This document shows positions 35,803-44,356 of a DNA stretch of 64,000 nt, in pieces. The notes below the pieces were generated by a model, which did not search any database, was not told where the DNA came from, and saw only the letters and a list, made by a program, of their open reading frames with translations. This DNA is from Polyangium sp. y55x31 (GTDB taxonomy: Bacteria > Myxococcota_A > Polyangia > Polyangiales > Polyangiaceae). The stretch spans positions 248,001-312,000 of the forward strand of contig NZ_JARZHG010000004.1 in assembly GCF_029946505.1 (NCBI RefSeq). The letters run 5' to 3'. A program made the position numbers and the translations under genes. Position 1 is the first letter of the stretch; each line of letters opens with the position of its first letter.

Positions 35803-36360
35803 TCACTCCGCCCCGGCCTCGACGTCCGGGCTCGCGTGTGCCGGCTCCGTCGCGCAATCCCGCACCTCCGTGACGTGGGTGAAGGTCACGCGCCGCGCGT
35901 CGCCCGGCCGCTGGAAGCGCACGAGCACGTACGGATTCGTGAGCGCCTGCGTCACGAAGCAATGAGGGCCCGGCTCGTAAAGGCGGGTCTCGATCGTGAG
36001 CGAGCGACCGTCCACCGATCGCCCGATGTACGAGATATCCGCCACGTAGCCGCCGGTCGACATCGTACCGGGCGCGTACAGGATCACCCATTCTCGCTGG
36101 AAATCGAGGTCTTCCGGCGGCGGGCTTCCGACGAAAGCCTGGTACATCCGCGGCGACGTCAAGAGGGTCCGGAGCTCGCCCCGCGGCCGCCCGGAGGCGC
36201 GGACTTCCAGCTCCGAGAAAGGCACGGCGATCTCACCCGGGTTCGGAGCGCGCGGTGGACGTCCCGCCCCTTCCCTTGCCGTGGCGTCCCCGAGGGCCGT
36301 GCACGAAACGATCGCCACGAGGGCCCAGCCGAGCATGTTCTTCCGGGAAAACGTCTTCAT
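35803..36360 (-). CDS. Secreted PrcB-like domain protein
   Basis: 185 aa from the ATG at 36360. The N-terminus MKTFSRKNMLGWALVAIVSC is a signal peptide, possibly lipoprotein type with Cys20. The C-terminal region reads REWVILYAPGTMSTGGYVADISYIG, then LTIETRLYEPGPHCFVTQALTNPYVLVRFQRPG. This matches the PrcB C-terminal domain, known from a spirochaete protease complex subunit and from many stand-alone secreted proteins. No protease gene is adjacent, so a protease role is not implied. It is divergent from the lipoprotein at 36573. Confidence 0.75.
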   Translation of the reverse strand: MKTFSRKNMLGWALVAIVSCTALGDATAREGAGRPPRAPNPGEIAVPFSELEVRASGRPRGELRTLLTSPRMYQAFVGSPPPEDLDFQREWVILYAPGTMSTGGYVADISYIGRSVDGRSLTIETRLYEPGPHCFVTQALTNPYVLVRFQRPGDARRVTFTHVTEVRDCATEPAHASPDVEAGAE

Positions 36361-36572
36361 GATTCCCCCGGGGCGAGGTGCCCGGCAAGACCCGGGCCGA
36401 CCAGACGGGGCCACGCATTCCGCTTTTCCAGCGTCCGAAGGTGGAATCATTCGGCATTCCGAATTCGAAGAAACCCCAGGTTCGGGGGGCGGGAGGCGCC
36501 GCGCAGAGCTGTGGACGGGCTCTGGGCCGCGCGTTAGGCTCAGCCTGCTCGTCGCCTGGTCTGGAGGGCACG

Positions 36573-38756
36573 ATGATGACGATCTCGCGAGGCAAGCCCC
36601 TTCTCCTCGGCCTCCCGGCCACGCTCGTGGGTCTCTGGCTCGGATGTAGCACCCCGAGCGCCGTGCCCACGAAGACCGAACCGGCCCCCGCGCCCACGAC
36701 GCCCGAACACGGCCAGGGCCCCGCGCAGTCGGCCCCGATCCCCGAGGCGCCGCCGCCAGCCTCGTGCGCGAACGGGCTCGAGGAGCGCGCCTCCGTCGAT
36801 ATCGCGGGCGGCGCCGCGGCGTATTTCTACGAGGATCGGCCCTCGCTCGGCAGGCTCGATTCCGGCGCGGGGTACGTGTACCTCGATCACGACACGCAGA
36901 AGGCCTTCGTGGCGCGGCTCGAATTCTCGGGCGCGGCGAAGAGCATCCACGAGATCACGTTCCCCGACAAACACGAGCGCTCGCACGTCGTGGGGGCGTT
37001 CCGGGGGAGCGACGTCGTGGTCGCGTCGGTCGTGTATCACGCGCAGCAGGAGGCCGACATCGAGCTCGTGCGGCTCGACGCGCAGGATCGCCCCGTTTGG
37101 TCGGCCCGGATCGATCCCTCGCCGCTGCTCGACGGGACGCCCGCGGTTGCGTGGGGCAGGGACGACATCGCCGTCGCCTGGACGCGTGGCCCCTACCCGA
37201 TGCACGAATCGGTGCGCGTCGCGCTCGTCGACGCGAAGACGGGCAAGGCGAAGCGCACCTTCGAGCTCTCCGCGGGCGAAAACCCCGGCGTTCCCTCGAT
37301 CGTGTGGGACGGCGAGGCGTACTGGGTCGGATGGCATACGCGCGAGACGCGCGGCACCATCGAGATCCGGCGCCTCGCGGGGGAAGGGCTCACGGGCGTG
37401 GGCGCTTCGCTCCCGGGCGGGCTCAATCCTTTCCTCTTGCCCACGCCCGCGGGCCTCGCCGTCGCCTGGGATCAGGACCGCAAAATATGGCTCGCGATGC
37501 TCGACGCCGCGGGGAACCCCAAGCTCGCGCCGCGGATCGTCGCGACGCACCCCGACCCCGTTGCGACGCCGCGCAAGCCCGTCCTCGCCTGGGACGGCGC
37601 GCGGTTCGCGGTGGCCTACGAGGCGCATTTCCATGCGTCGGTCCTCGTCGCGCGGGATCCGGAGGCCCTGATCACGGTCGTGGAACCGAACGGCGCCACC
37701 GCGCCGCCGCTCCCCCTGCACAACGAGAAGTCCGCCGGGGAAATGCCGGCCGTCCTGTGGACCGGAAAAGAATGGCTCGTCGTGTACAATCGGGATCGGT
37801 TGCAGGAAGGGAAAAGCCCGAAAATCGTGGCAGCGCGCCTCGCCTGCCGCGAGGCGCCGGCGCCGAATGAAGCGACCCCGAAAGGCCCGTGCGACGCGCG
37901 CACGCGCCCCGCGCCCGAGGCCTTGCGCCTGCCTCCGCACGCGGCCGCGGCCTCCGTCCTTCCGCTCGACGAGGGCGGATGGGCCGCGCTTCTTTTCGAG
38001 AAAGACGAGGCGGTCTTCGTGCGTGTCGATCGCGAAGGAAAAACCCTCACGCGCGCCGTCCTTCCCGCGGCGGCGGGGCGACGCGAACCCACGCTGGCGC
38101 GTATCCCCGGGGGATTCGCGGCGGCGTGGATCGACGAGAATGGCGCGGTCGAGGTCGGCCCTCTCGACGAGGCCGGCGCGATGCGAAAAACGACGCGCCT
38201 GCCCGGTGATCCGATGACGAGCAAGCCCGGGCTCGCCTGGACGAGCAAGGGCCTCGTGGTCGCCTACGCGCGCGGCGGCGCGGTCATGACGGCATTGCTC
38301 GACAGCGCCGCGCGTATCGTCTCGCAGCCCGCCCCGGCGGCACGAATGCCCTTCCAGCCCCACGAATGCGCGCTCGGCCATGGCCCGAAGGGGCTGCTCC
38401 TCGCATGCTCGACCGGTACCGAGCGGACCGAGACCAGCGTGATTCGCGTGGTGCGCCTCGACGACACAGGCAAGGCGATCGGCGCGCCCTCGCTCGCGTC
38501 GGAGCCTCATGCGCTCCTCCGAAACCCGTTCGTGGTCGGCACGGCCGACGGCTTCTTGATTGCCGCGACCGGGCCTTTCGCGCGCGAGGTGATCACGATC
38601 GAGCTCGGGCCGAACGGCGAAGTGCGAAGGCCCGAGCGGAAGCTCCTGTCGAGTTACGGGTATGGGGCGATCGGCGCTGCCGTGGTCGGCAAGGACCTCA
38701 CGGTCTTCGGGATCGACGGGCAGACGATCGCGGAGCGGAAGGTTTGTCCGGAATGA
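36573..38756 (+). CDS. Large lipoprotein with propeller-like repeats
   Basis: 727 aa from the ATG at 36573, with GGAGGG just upstream. The longer in-frame extension has no leader. Lipobox LWLGC (Cys25) and a Pro-rich linker come first. The rest consists of repeated four-strand units with PAVAWGRDDIAVAWTRG, PSIVWDGEAYWVGWHT, PVLAWDGARFAVAYEA, PAVLWTGKEWLVVYN and PGLAWTSKGLVVAYARG. These describe two seven- or eight-bladed propellers. Proteins of this kind are common on myxobacterial surfaces. No enzymatic motif is seen. It converges with the P450 gene, 3 nt apart. Confidence 0.82.
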   Translation: MMTISRGKPLLLGLPATLVGLWLGCSTPSAVPTKTEPAPAPTTPEHGQGPAQSAPIPEAPPPASCANGLEERASVDIAGGAAAYFYEDRPSLGRLDSGAGYVYLDHDTQKAFVARLEFSGAAKSIHEITFPDKHERSHVVGAFRGSDVVVASVVYHAQQEADIELVRLDAQDRPVWSARIDPSPLLDGTPAVAWGRDDIAVAWTRGPYPMHESVRVALVDAKTGKAKRTFELSAGENPGVPSIVWDGEAYWVGWHTRETRGTIEIRRLAGEGLTGVGASLPGGLNPFLLPTPAGLAVAWDQDRKIWLAMLDAAGNPKLAPRIVATHPDPVATPRKPVLAWDGARFAVAYEAHFHASVLVARDPEALITVVEPNGATAPPLPLHNEKSAGEMPAVLWTGKEWLVVYNRDRLQEGKSPKIVAARLACREAPAPNEATPKGPCDARTRPAPEALRLPPHAAAASVLPLDEGGWAALLFEKDEAVFVRVDREGKTLTRAVLPAAAGRREPTLARIPGGFAAAWIDENGAVEVGPLDEAGAMRKTTRLPGDPMTSKPGLAWTSKGLVVAYARGGAVMTALLDSAARIVSQPAPAARMPFQPHECALGHGPKGLLLACSTGTERTETSVIRVVRLDDTGKAIGAPSLASEPHALLRNPFVVGTADGFLIAATGPFAREVITIELGPNGEVRRPERKLLSSYGYGAIGAAVVGKDLTVFGIDGQTIAERKVCPE

Positions 38757-38759
38757 CGG

Positions 38760-39986
38760 TCAGGCGGCCGAGGTGCTGACGCGGAGGGGCAATTTGTCCA
38801 TCGTCCGCATGATCGGGTGGTTGCCGTAGACCGGCTCGCCGGCGAGCTCGATCTTGGGGTACCGCGCGAGCAGGCTCTGGAGCGCGATTTCGGCCTCCAT
38901 GCGGGCGAGCGAGGCGCCGAGGCAGAAATGGGGGCCGAGGCCGAACCAGTGGGTCCCCGTGTGCTGGCGACGAATGTCGTACACGTTGGCGTCGGGAAGG
39001 TACTCCGGATCCCGGAACGCGGACATCATGAACAGGAACACGGGCTTGCCGCGCTCGAACGGGACGTCTGCGTAGCTGAAGGACTCGGTGGCGTACCGCG
39101 TGAACGGCATACGGCCGAACATGTTGTACCGGAGCGTCTCGTCGAATGCGTTGCGCGAAAGGCTCGGCTCCGCGCGGAGGAGCGCGAGCTGATCGGGGTG
39201 CTCGAGCAGCGAGAGAATGGTCTGGTTCGTCCCGTGGTACGTGGTGTCGGTGCCACCGACGAGCAGCCCCGCGACGAGCGAGACGAGCTCGGGGTCGGAT
39301 AGCCGATCCTGCGCGTCACACGCATTGATGAGCTGGGTCATGAGGTCGTTTTCCATCGGGTGCGCCCGGCGGTCGGCGATAATCTCGCGCACGAGGGCCA
39401 TGCCACGCGCGACGGGCGGCATGCACGCAGCAAACCTCTCGGGTGGGAGCCCTGGGATGATCGTGGCGATGAGGCTCTCCGCGAAGGCAATAAAATCCGA
39501 CACGTGGTCGTCGGGGATGTTCAGCACGCTGGCGATCACGCGGACGGGATATTGCCGCGTGTAGTCCGAGGAGATGTCGATCACGCCCTCGCGCGGGAAC
39601 TTGTCGAGCAGCGATTCGATGATGGCCTTCACCTTCGGGCGGTGCACCTCGACCGCGCGCGGGCTGAACGTGGGATTCAGGAGCTTGCGCAGCCGCGCGT
39701 GCGACTCCGGCGGGACCATGAAGAGGTCACTCTCGCGAAGCTCAACGAAATCGGGGAAAGCGGCCCTCATCTCGGCCGGAAAGCCAGCCCCGAGCGTGGG
39801 ATCGTGCCCGAGCTTCGGCTCCCGCATCAGTGCAATGCAATCTTTGTAGCGAAAGAAGATCGGCCCGCCTCCCTGTTCCCAGTAGTACACGGGAGCGTTC
39901 TCACGAAAGCGGGCGAGCGTGGGGTACGGATCCTTGGTGTAAGAAGGATCCATCGGATCAAAACGCAGAGGTGCGAGCGTCGTCAT
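38760..39986 (-). CDS. Cytochrome P450
   Basis: 408 aa from the ATG at 39986; an alternative ATG at 40007 adds seven residues. Both starts lie inside an 11-bp inverted repeat. P450 hallmarks are the I-helix LLVGGTDTT (241-249, with Gly-Gly in place of the more common Ala-Gly), the K-helix ETLR (283-286) and the haem loop FGLGPHFCLG with Cys355. As a soluble bacterial class enzyme it needs a separate ferredoxin and reductase, none of which is adjacent. Substrate unknown. It is 45 bp after the amylase gene on the same strand. Confidence 0.96.
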   Translation of the reverse strand: MTTLAPLRFDPMDPSYTKDPYPTLARFRENAPVYYWEQGGGPIFFRYKDCIALMREPKLGHDPTLGAGFPAEMRAAFPDFVELRESDLFMVPPESHARLRKLLNPTFSPRAVEVHRPKVKAIIESLLDKFPREGVIDISSDYTRQYPVRVIASVLNIPDDHVSDFIAFAESLIATIIPGLPPERFAACMPPVARGMALVREIIADRRAHPMENDLMTQLINACDAQDRLSDPELVSLVAGLLVGGTDTTYHGTNQTILSLLEHPDQLALLRAEPSLSRNAFDETLRYNMFGRMPFTRYATESFSYADVPFERGKPVFLFMMSAFRDPEYLPDANVYDIRRQHTGTHWFGLGPHFCLGASLARMEAEIALQSLLARYPKIELAGEPVYGNHPIMRTMDKLPLRVSTSAA

Positions 39987-40011
39987 GGCGTATTCATAGC
40001 ACGCCATGACG
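39981..40011 (-). promoter_or_regulatory. 11-bp inverted repeat spanning the P450 start codons
   Basis: CGTCATGGCGT (39981-39991) and ACGCCATGACG (40001-40011) are perfect reverse complements separated by 9 nt. The two possible P450 ATGs (40007 and 39986) sit in the two arms. On the minus strand the centre reads CTATGAATA, which resembles a -10 element. No Shine-Dalgarno precedes either ATG. It could be an operator of the TetR kind, or a 3' hairpin of the upstream amylase mRNA. Confidence 0.45.
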
Positions 40012-40031
40012 CGCCCGCCGGACGTGGAAAA

Positions 40032-42080
40032 TTACTGCACGAGAATCATCGAGCTGCGTGGCGGGAGGTTTACAGTGGGACCACTCACCGCCTGACCCGT
40101 GAGCAAGTTCGTGAGGTTGCCGCTCGGCAAGTTTCCGACGGAGCCCTGCATATCGCCGCGGTTGATGGCGACGTAGACCGTCTCGGTCGCATGCACCATC
40201 TTGTAGGCCATCGTATCGTTCGAGGCCCACAGCGACGAGCGCTTCCCTCGACGGAGCGCGATGTGATCCTTGCGGATTTGCCCGAGCTTTTCGAGGTGCG
40301 TGCGGAGCAGGGTCTGGCCGGCGGAGTAGCCGTTCCATTGCATGAAGCGCCGATTGTCCGGGTCACCCGCGCCGGGCAGGCCGATCTCGTCGCCGTAATA
40401 GATGAGCGGCACGCCGCGCGTGGTCATGATGAGGGTGAACCCGTTCGCCATGCGCTCGAATGCGTCCACCCCGGAGGGCAAGCCCGGCTGGTTTTGCCAG
40501 TTCATGTTCTTGCCGCCATCCCAGGCGTCGCTCCAGAGCGGGGTTTGCTGCGCCAGATGAATGACGCGCGGCAGGTCGTGGTTGCCGATGAACGTGCTCA
40601 TGACGCCATTGCCGTACGCGTCGTCGTTGCCGTTCATGAAGCCCTCGAGATCTTGCATCGTGCCCTGGCGCATGAGGATCTTCGAGCAGATCTCGGCGCG
40701 GAGCGGGAAGTCGAACTGGCCGTCGAGCATGGTCGACGGATTGACGTATTTCTTGATGAGCGCCTTGTCGCCCGTGTACGTCTCGCCGACCATGTAGAAA
40801 TGCTTGCCGGTGACCGAATCGATCTCGGCCGTCACGCGCGAGCGAAGCTCGGTGAGCCACGAGATGTGCATGTGCTTCAGCGCGTCGAGGCGGAAGCCGT
40901 CGATGCCGGTCTCTTGCCACCACCAGACCATGTTGTCGATGCTGTACTTGCGCGCCGCCGCGTTCTCGTAATTGAAATCGGGCAGGTAGGGCGTGAACCA
41001 GCATTTCTCGGTGGTCGCGCCGTCCCAGGAGCAGCCCTCGCCGCAGACGCAGTTGCCGCCGCTGCCGTTCGTGTTCGGCCAGAACCAGCTCGCGTTGTCC
41101 TTGTAGACCTGGGCCGAGTCGTGCGCGTGGTTCGCGGCGTAATCGATGAGGACGGTGATGTTCACCTTGTGCGCCTCGTCGACGAGCTCCTTCAGCTTCG
41201 CCATCGTGCCGAAGCGCTCCTCGGCCTTGTAAAAATCCTTCGGCCAGTAGCCGTGGTAGGCGCTGTAGTTCTTGCCGTCGTTGCCGAAGCCGGCGAGCTC
41301 GGTGTTGTCGATCGGGACCGTGAGCCAGAGGGAGTTCACGCCGAGCTTCGTGAAATACCCCTCCTTGATCTTGTTGATGACGCCCTGCCAGTCGCCGCCC
41401 TGGTAATTGGAGGCCTGCGGGACGTTCGGCACGGGCGTGCCGTTGTTCGAGGCGTCGCCGTCGAGGAATCGGTCGACGAATACGAAATAAAGGACCGCGT
41501 CGCGCCAGGCCTCGACAGGGCTGTCCTCCGGCGGATCGTCGCACGTCCAGGGGTCACAGGTCGTGGGCGTGACGAGGCTGTTTTTCCCGCCGAACCCGTC
41601 GTCGATCGTGTTCGGGTTGCCCGGGTCGTTGATCCAGTTGTTCCCGTCGACGACGAACTTGTACTGCACGGGTTGGTTGTAGGGAATCGGGACGGTGGCT
41701 TCCCATTGCCCGTTCGCCTTCTCCATGGGGACGCCGACGTCCCAGCCGTCGGCCGCGAAGTTCCCGCGCACGACGACGCTGCTCTGGCCCATGTCGGCCA
41801 AGGTGAAGAGGTAATCGCAGCGCTTCAAGCTGTCGTCACACATGGGCGGGCCCGGGGGCTCGCCGCCGCCCGCGCCGCCCTGGCCGGGGCCGCCCGCGCC
41901 GACGCCGGAGCCGGAGCCGCTGAGCACCGGGGGTTTTTCCCCCGGATCGTAGCCGCCCAATCCATCGGGCGGCTGATAACCATTGAGGTCGTCGCTCGAG
42001 CAGGACGCCGCGCCGACCAGGGGCGCGGCGAGGAGGCCCGAGAGGGCGAGCGCTGTGAACGTTTTCATCGAAGTTTTCAT
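40032..42080 (-). CDS. GH13 alpha-amylase-type lipoprotein with a starch-binding-like N-domain
   Basis: 682 aa, lipobox region ending at Cys27, then a Gly/Pro linker. Residues about 85-170 resemble a CBM48/AMPK-like carbohydrate module (VVVRGNFAADGWDVG, YKFVVDGNNWINDPG). The GH13 barrel follows with the nucleophile in GFRLDALKH, the acid/base in VGETYTG and the transition-state Asp in GNHDLPR. A Cys-rich loop (CVCGEGCSW, then CWFTPYLPDF) is inserted before the nucleophile strand. It should hydrolyse or rearrange alpha-glucans at the cell surface. It starts 11 bp after its paralogue. Confidence 0.93.
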   Translation of the reverse strand: MKTSMKTFTALALSGLLAAPLVGAASCSSDDLNGYQPPDGLGGYDPGEKPPVLSGSGSGVGAGGPGQGGAGGGEPPGPPMCDDSLKRCDYLFTLADMGQSSVVVRGNFAADGWDVGVPMEKANGQWEATVPIPYNQPVQYKFVVDGNNWINDPGNPNTIDDGFGGKNSLVTPTTCDPWTCDDPPEDSPVEAWRDAVLYFVFVDRFLDGDASNNGTPVPNVPQASNYQGGDWQGVINKIKEGYFTKLGVNSLWLTVPIDNTELAGFGNDGKNYSAYHGYWPKDFYKAEERFGTMAKLKELVDEAHKVNITVLIDYAANHAHDSAQVYKDNASWFWPNTNGSGGNCVCGEGCSWDGATTEKCWFTPYLPDFNYENAAARKYSIDNMVWWWQETGIDGFRLDALKHMHISWLTELRSRVTAEIDSVTGKHFYMVGETYTGDKALIKKYVNPSTMLDGQFDFPLRAEICSKILMRQGTMQDLEGFMNGNDDAYGNGVMSTFIGNHDLPRVIHLAQQTPLWSDAWDGGKNMNWQNQPGLPSGVDAFERMANGFTLIMTTRGVPLIYYGDEIGLPGAGDPDNRRFMQWNGYSAGQTLLRTHLEKLGQIRKDHIALRRGKRSSLWASNDTMAYKMVHATETVYVAINRGDMQGSVGNLPSGNLTNLLTGQAVSGPTVNLPPRSSMILVQ

Positions 42081-42091
42081 TCGGAGGCCCG

Positions 42092-44233
42092 TCAGGGTGA
42101 GGGGTTACGGCAAGGGCTCCCCGCGCGCACGAGCACGCGGAAGGAGAGGGCTTCGAGCGGGACGGCGCCGCCGGCGGTGATTTCGATCGTCTCGCCGGTC
42201 ATCACGTCGACGTAATTGCCGAGCGGCACGGCGCCGGTCGGCACGGAGACTTGCGCCGTCTTGCGCGCGAAAAACACGAGCACCGGATCCCCATCCCCCG
42301 CGTCGCGCAGATAAGCATATTCGTCCTTGGTGGCCACGATGGGCCTGCGCGTGCCCGTGCGAAGCGCAGGCGAGCAGCGCCGCAAAGCCCCGAGCCTGCG
42401 GACGAGGTCCCGCACCTCGGATTGCAAAGGCCCGACGGTCGCGGGATCGGGCATCACCCGCCGCGAGTCCGGATCCCCCGCGCCGGCGAGCGCGATCTCG
42501 TCTCCGTAATAAAGCACCGGCAGGCCGTGGAGCGTCAGGATGAACGCAAGCGCCATCTTGGCCCGCGCATACACGATCGGATCCGTGGGCTGCGCGGGTT
42601 TGTCGTACCAGGGGTCGTTCGCGCCGTCGCCCGTGACCTCGGAGACGAACCGCGAGGTATCGTGGTTGTCGACCATGCGGCCGAGCACCGCGCCCGAACC
42701 TTCGATGGCAGCGTCGGTCGAGACGAGGACGTCTTCGAGCTCGGAGAGGCTGCCGCGGTCGAGGCCGAAGACCTCACGGAGCTTCCACATGAGGGGAAAA
42801 TCGAAGGCGCCGGAGAGGGTATGCGGGCCGAGGAAATAGCGGATGCTCTCGATGCCGGCCGCGCCGGGGCCGGTGAAGACCTCGCCGATCGAAAAAAGCG
42901 CGTCCTTGCCCGCGGCGAGACAATTGAATGCATGCGTGATCCGGCGCGTGGCCGCGCGCGGCATCATGGGGACGGCGTCGATACGCACGCCGTCCGCGTC
43001 GAACTCCTTCATCCAGAAGACGGCGTCGTCCACCTCGGCGCGCATCGAATCGGGGTGCTCGAATCGCACGTCGGGCATGTACGAGGTGAACCAGCACGTG
43101 GAGATCTTCTCGCTCCAGCCGCAGCCGGGCGAGCCGCACACGCATTTGTCGACGCCGTCGTTGAACCAGCCCTTGTTCCGGTTCGCGATGTATCGCTCGT
43201 TGTGCTCGTAGACGTGATTGGGCACGAGGTCGAAGAGGACGCGGATCCCGTGCCGATGCGCCTCGTCGACCATGGACCGGAGAGCATCCTCGCCGCCGAT
43301 CCGCGGCTCGACCCCGCGTGATTCGAGCGGCCAGTAGCCGTGATATCCTTCATAAGGCCGGCCATCGCCGCGGCCCTCGCGAATCTCGATCGGATTCGTG
43401 TAGACGGGCGAAATCCAGAGCGCCGTGACGCCGAGCTCGTCGAACGTGCCGCGCTCGATTTCGGCGCGCACGCCGTCGAGCGTGCCGCCCGCGCGCGAGC
43501 CGGATTTGTCCGGAGGCAGCGGCGCGAGCGGCGCGCCCGCATCACCCCGAAAACGGTCGATCATGAGGTGATACAAGAGCCCCTCGCGCCACGAGGCCTG
43601 GGCCGGATCGATCCACGCGACGGCGATCTTCGGGCTCGCTTCGCTCCCGGATTCGTCGGCGCCGCGAATCGTGAAGGTATGCTTGCCGCGGCCGAGTCCC
43701 CGCGCGACGAACGTGAATCGCCCGTCGGACGCCTGCGCGTTCCAGGGCAAAATCTCGCCGCCGGCGCGGTGCTCGGCCCGGAGCGACGTGGGGTCGAGCG
43801 CGGCCCCCTCGGGCGCGGCCAGAAAAACGCCGCTCACCGTGACCTCGTCGCCGGAGACATCGACCGCGTCGACACGAATCTCGGGCGCGCCGCAGCTCTC
43901 GGCGATCACGAGCGAGACCTCTTCGTCGCCCTTCCACGTGGTCAGCGGATTGAGCCGGTCGAGCGATCGCTTGCCGTCGCGAACGATGCGGTATCCGTAC
44001 TCCCCGGGGGAAAGATTCAATGGGAGCAGAAACCAACCATCGTCGCGCTGCTCGAGGGGCTTCGTCTCGGCCCAGTCGTCCCAGCTTCCTTCGACGCGTA
44101 TGTCGCCGCCCGAGCCGGGTTCGGCCCAGATCACGGTCGTGCAATCGCGCCGCGGGACCTCGGGCCCGCCACAACCCGCGGAGGCGAGCCCGAGCGCCAA
44201 AACCCATGCGTGAAGGAAGTACGTCGTTCGCAC
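42092..44233 (-). CDS. Second GH13 alpha-amylase-type lipoprotein
   Basis: 713 aa from a GTG at 44233 that has a good GAGGAG site. Lipobox ASAGC (Cys21). An N-terminal E-set/CBM48-like domain (VEGSWDDWAET, YGYRIVRDGKRSLD) is followed by another beta domain (about 100-205). The GH13 barrel then has GVRIDAVPM, IGEVFTG and VDNHDTSR as the catalytic triad strands. It shares the Cys loop (CVCGSPGCGW, CWFTSYMPD) with the next gene, so the pair arose by duplication. It probably acts on alpha-glucans outside the cell. 123 bp separate it from the signalling ATPase upstream. Confidence 0.93.
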   Translation of the reverse strand: MRTTYFLHAWVLALGLASAGCGGPEVPRRDCTTVIWAEPGSGGDIRVEGSWDDWAETKPLEQRDDGWFLLPLNLSPGEYGYRIVRDGKRSLDRLNPLTTWKGDEEVSLVIAESCGAPEIRVDAVDVSGDEVTVSGVFLAAPEGAALDPTSLRAEHRAGGEILPWNAQASDGRFTFVARGLGRGKHTFTIRGADESGSEASPKIAVAWIDPAQASWREGLLYHLMIDRFRGDAGAPLAPLPPDKSGSRAGGTLDGVRAEIERGTFDELGVTALWISPVYTNPIEIREGRGDGRPYEGYHGYWPLESRGVEPRIGGEDALRSMVDEAHRHGIRVLFDLVPNHVYEHNERYIANRNKGWFNDGVDKCVCGSPGCGWSEKISTCWFTSYMPDVRFEHPDSMRAEVDDAVFWMKEFDADGVRIDAVPMMPRAATRRITHAFNCLAAGKDALFSIGEVFTGPGAAGIESIRYFLGPHTLSGAFDFPLMWKLREVFGLDRGSLSELEDVLVSTDAAIEGSGAVLGRMVDNHDTSRFVSEVTGDGANDPWYDKPAQPTDPIVYARAKMALAFILTLHGLPVLYYGDEIALAGAGDPDSRRVMPDPATVGPLQSEVRDLVRRLGALRRCSPALRTGTRRPIVATKDEYAYLRDAGDGDPVLVFFARKTAQVSVPTGAVPLGNYVDVMTGETIEITAGGAVPLEALSFRVLVRAGSPCRNPSP

Positions 44234-44356
44234 GGCTCCTCGTTATGCATTACCACACCGAGCGGCCGTTCGTCATGCGTGGAGCACGCGAAGACGGAAA
44301 CGAGCGCAGGGGACGGATCGGCGAAGGTCGGTGAGGGGTCCTCGGTCGAATCGATT

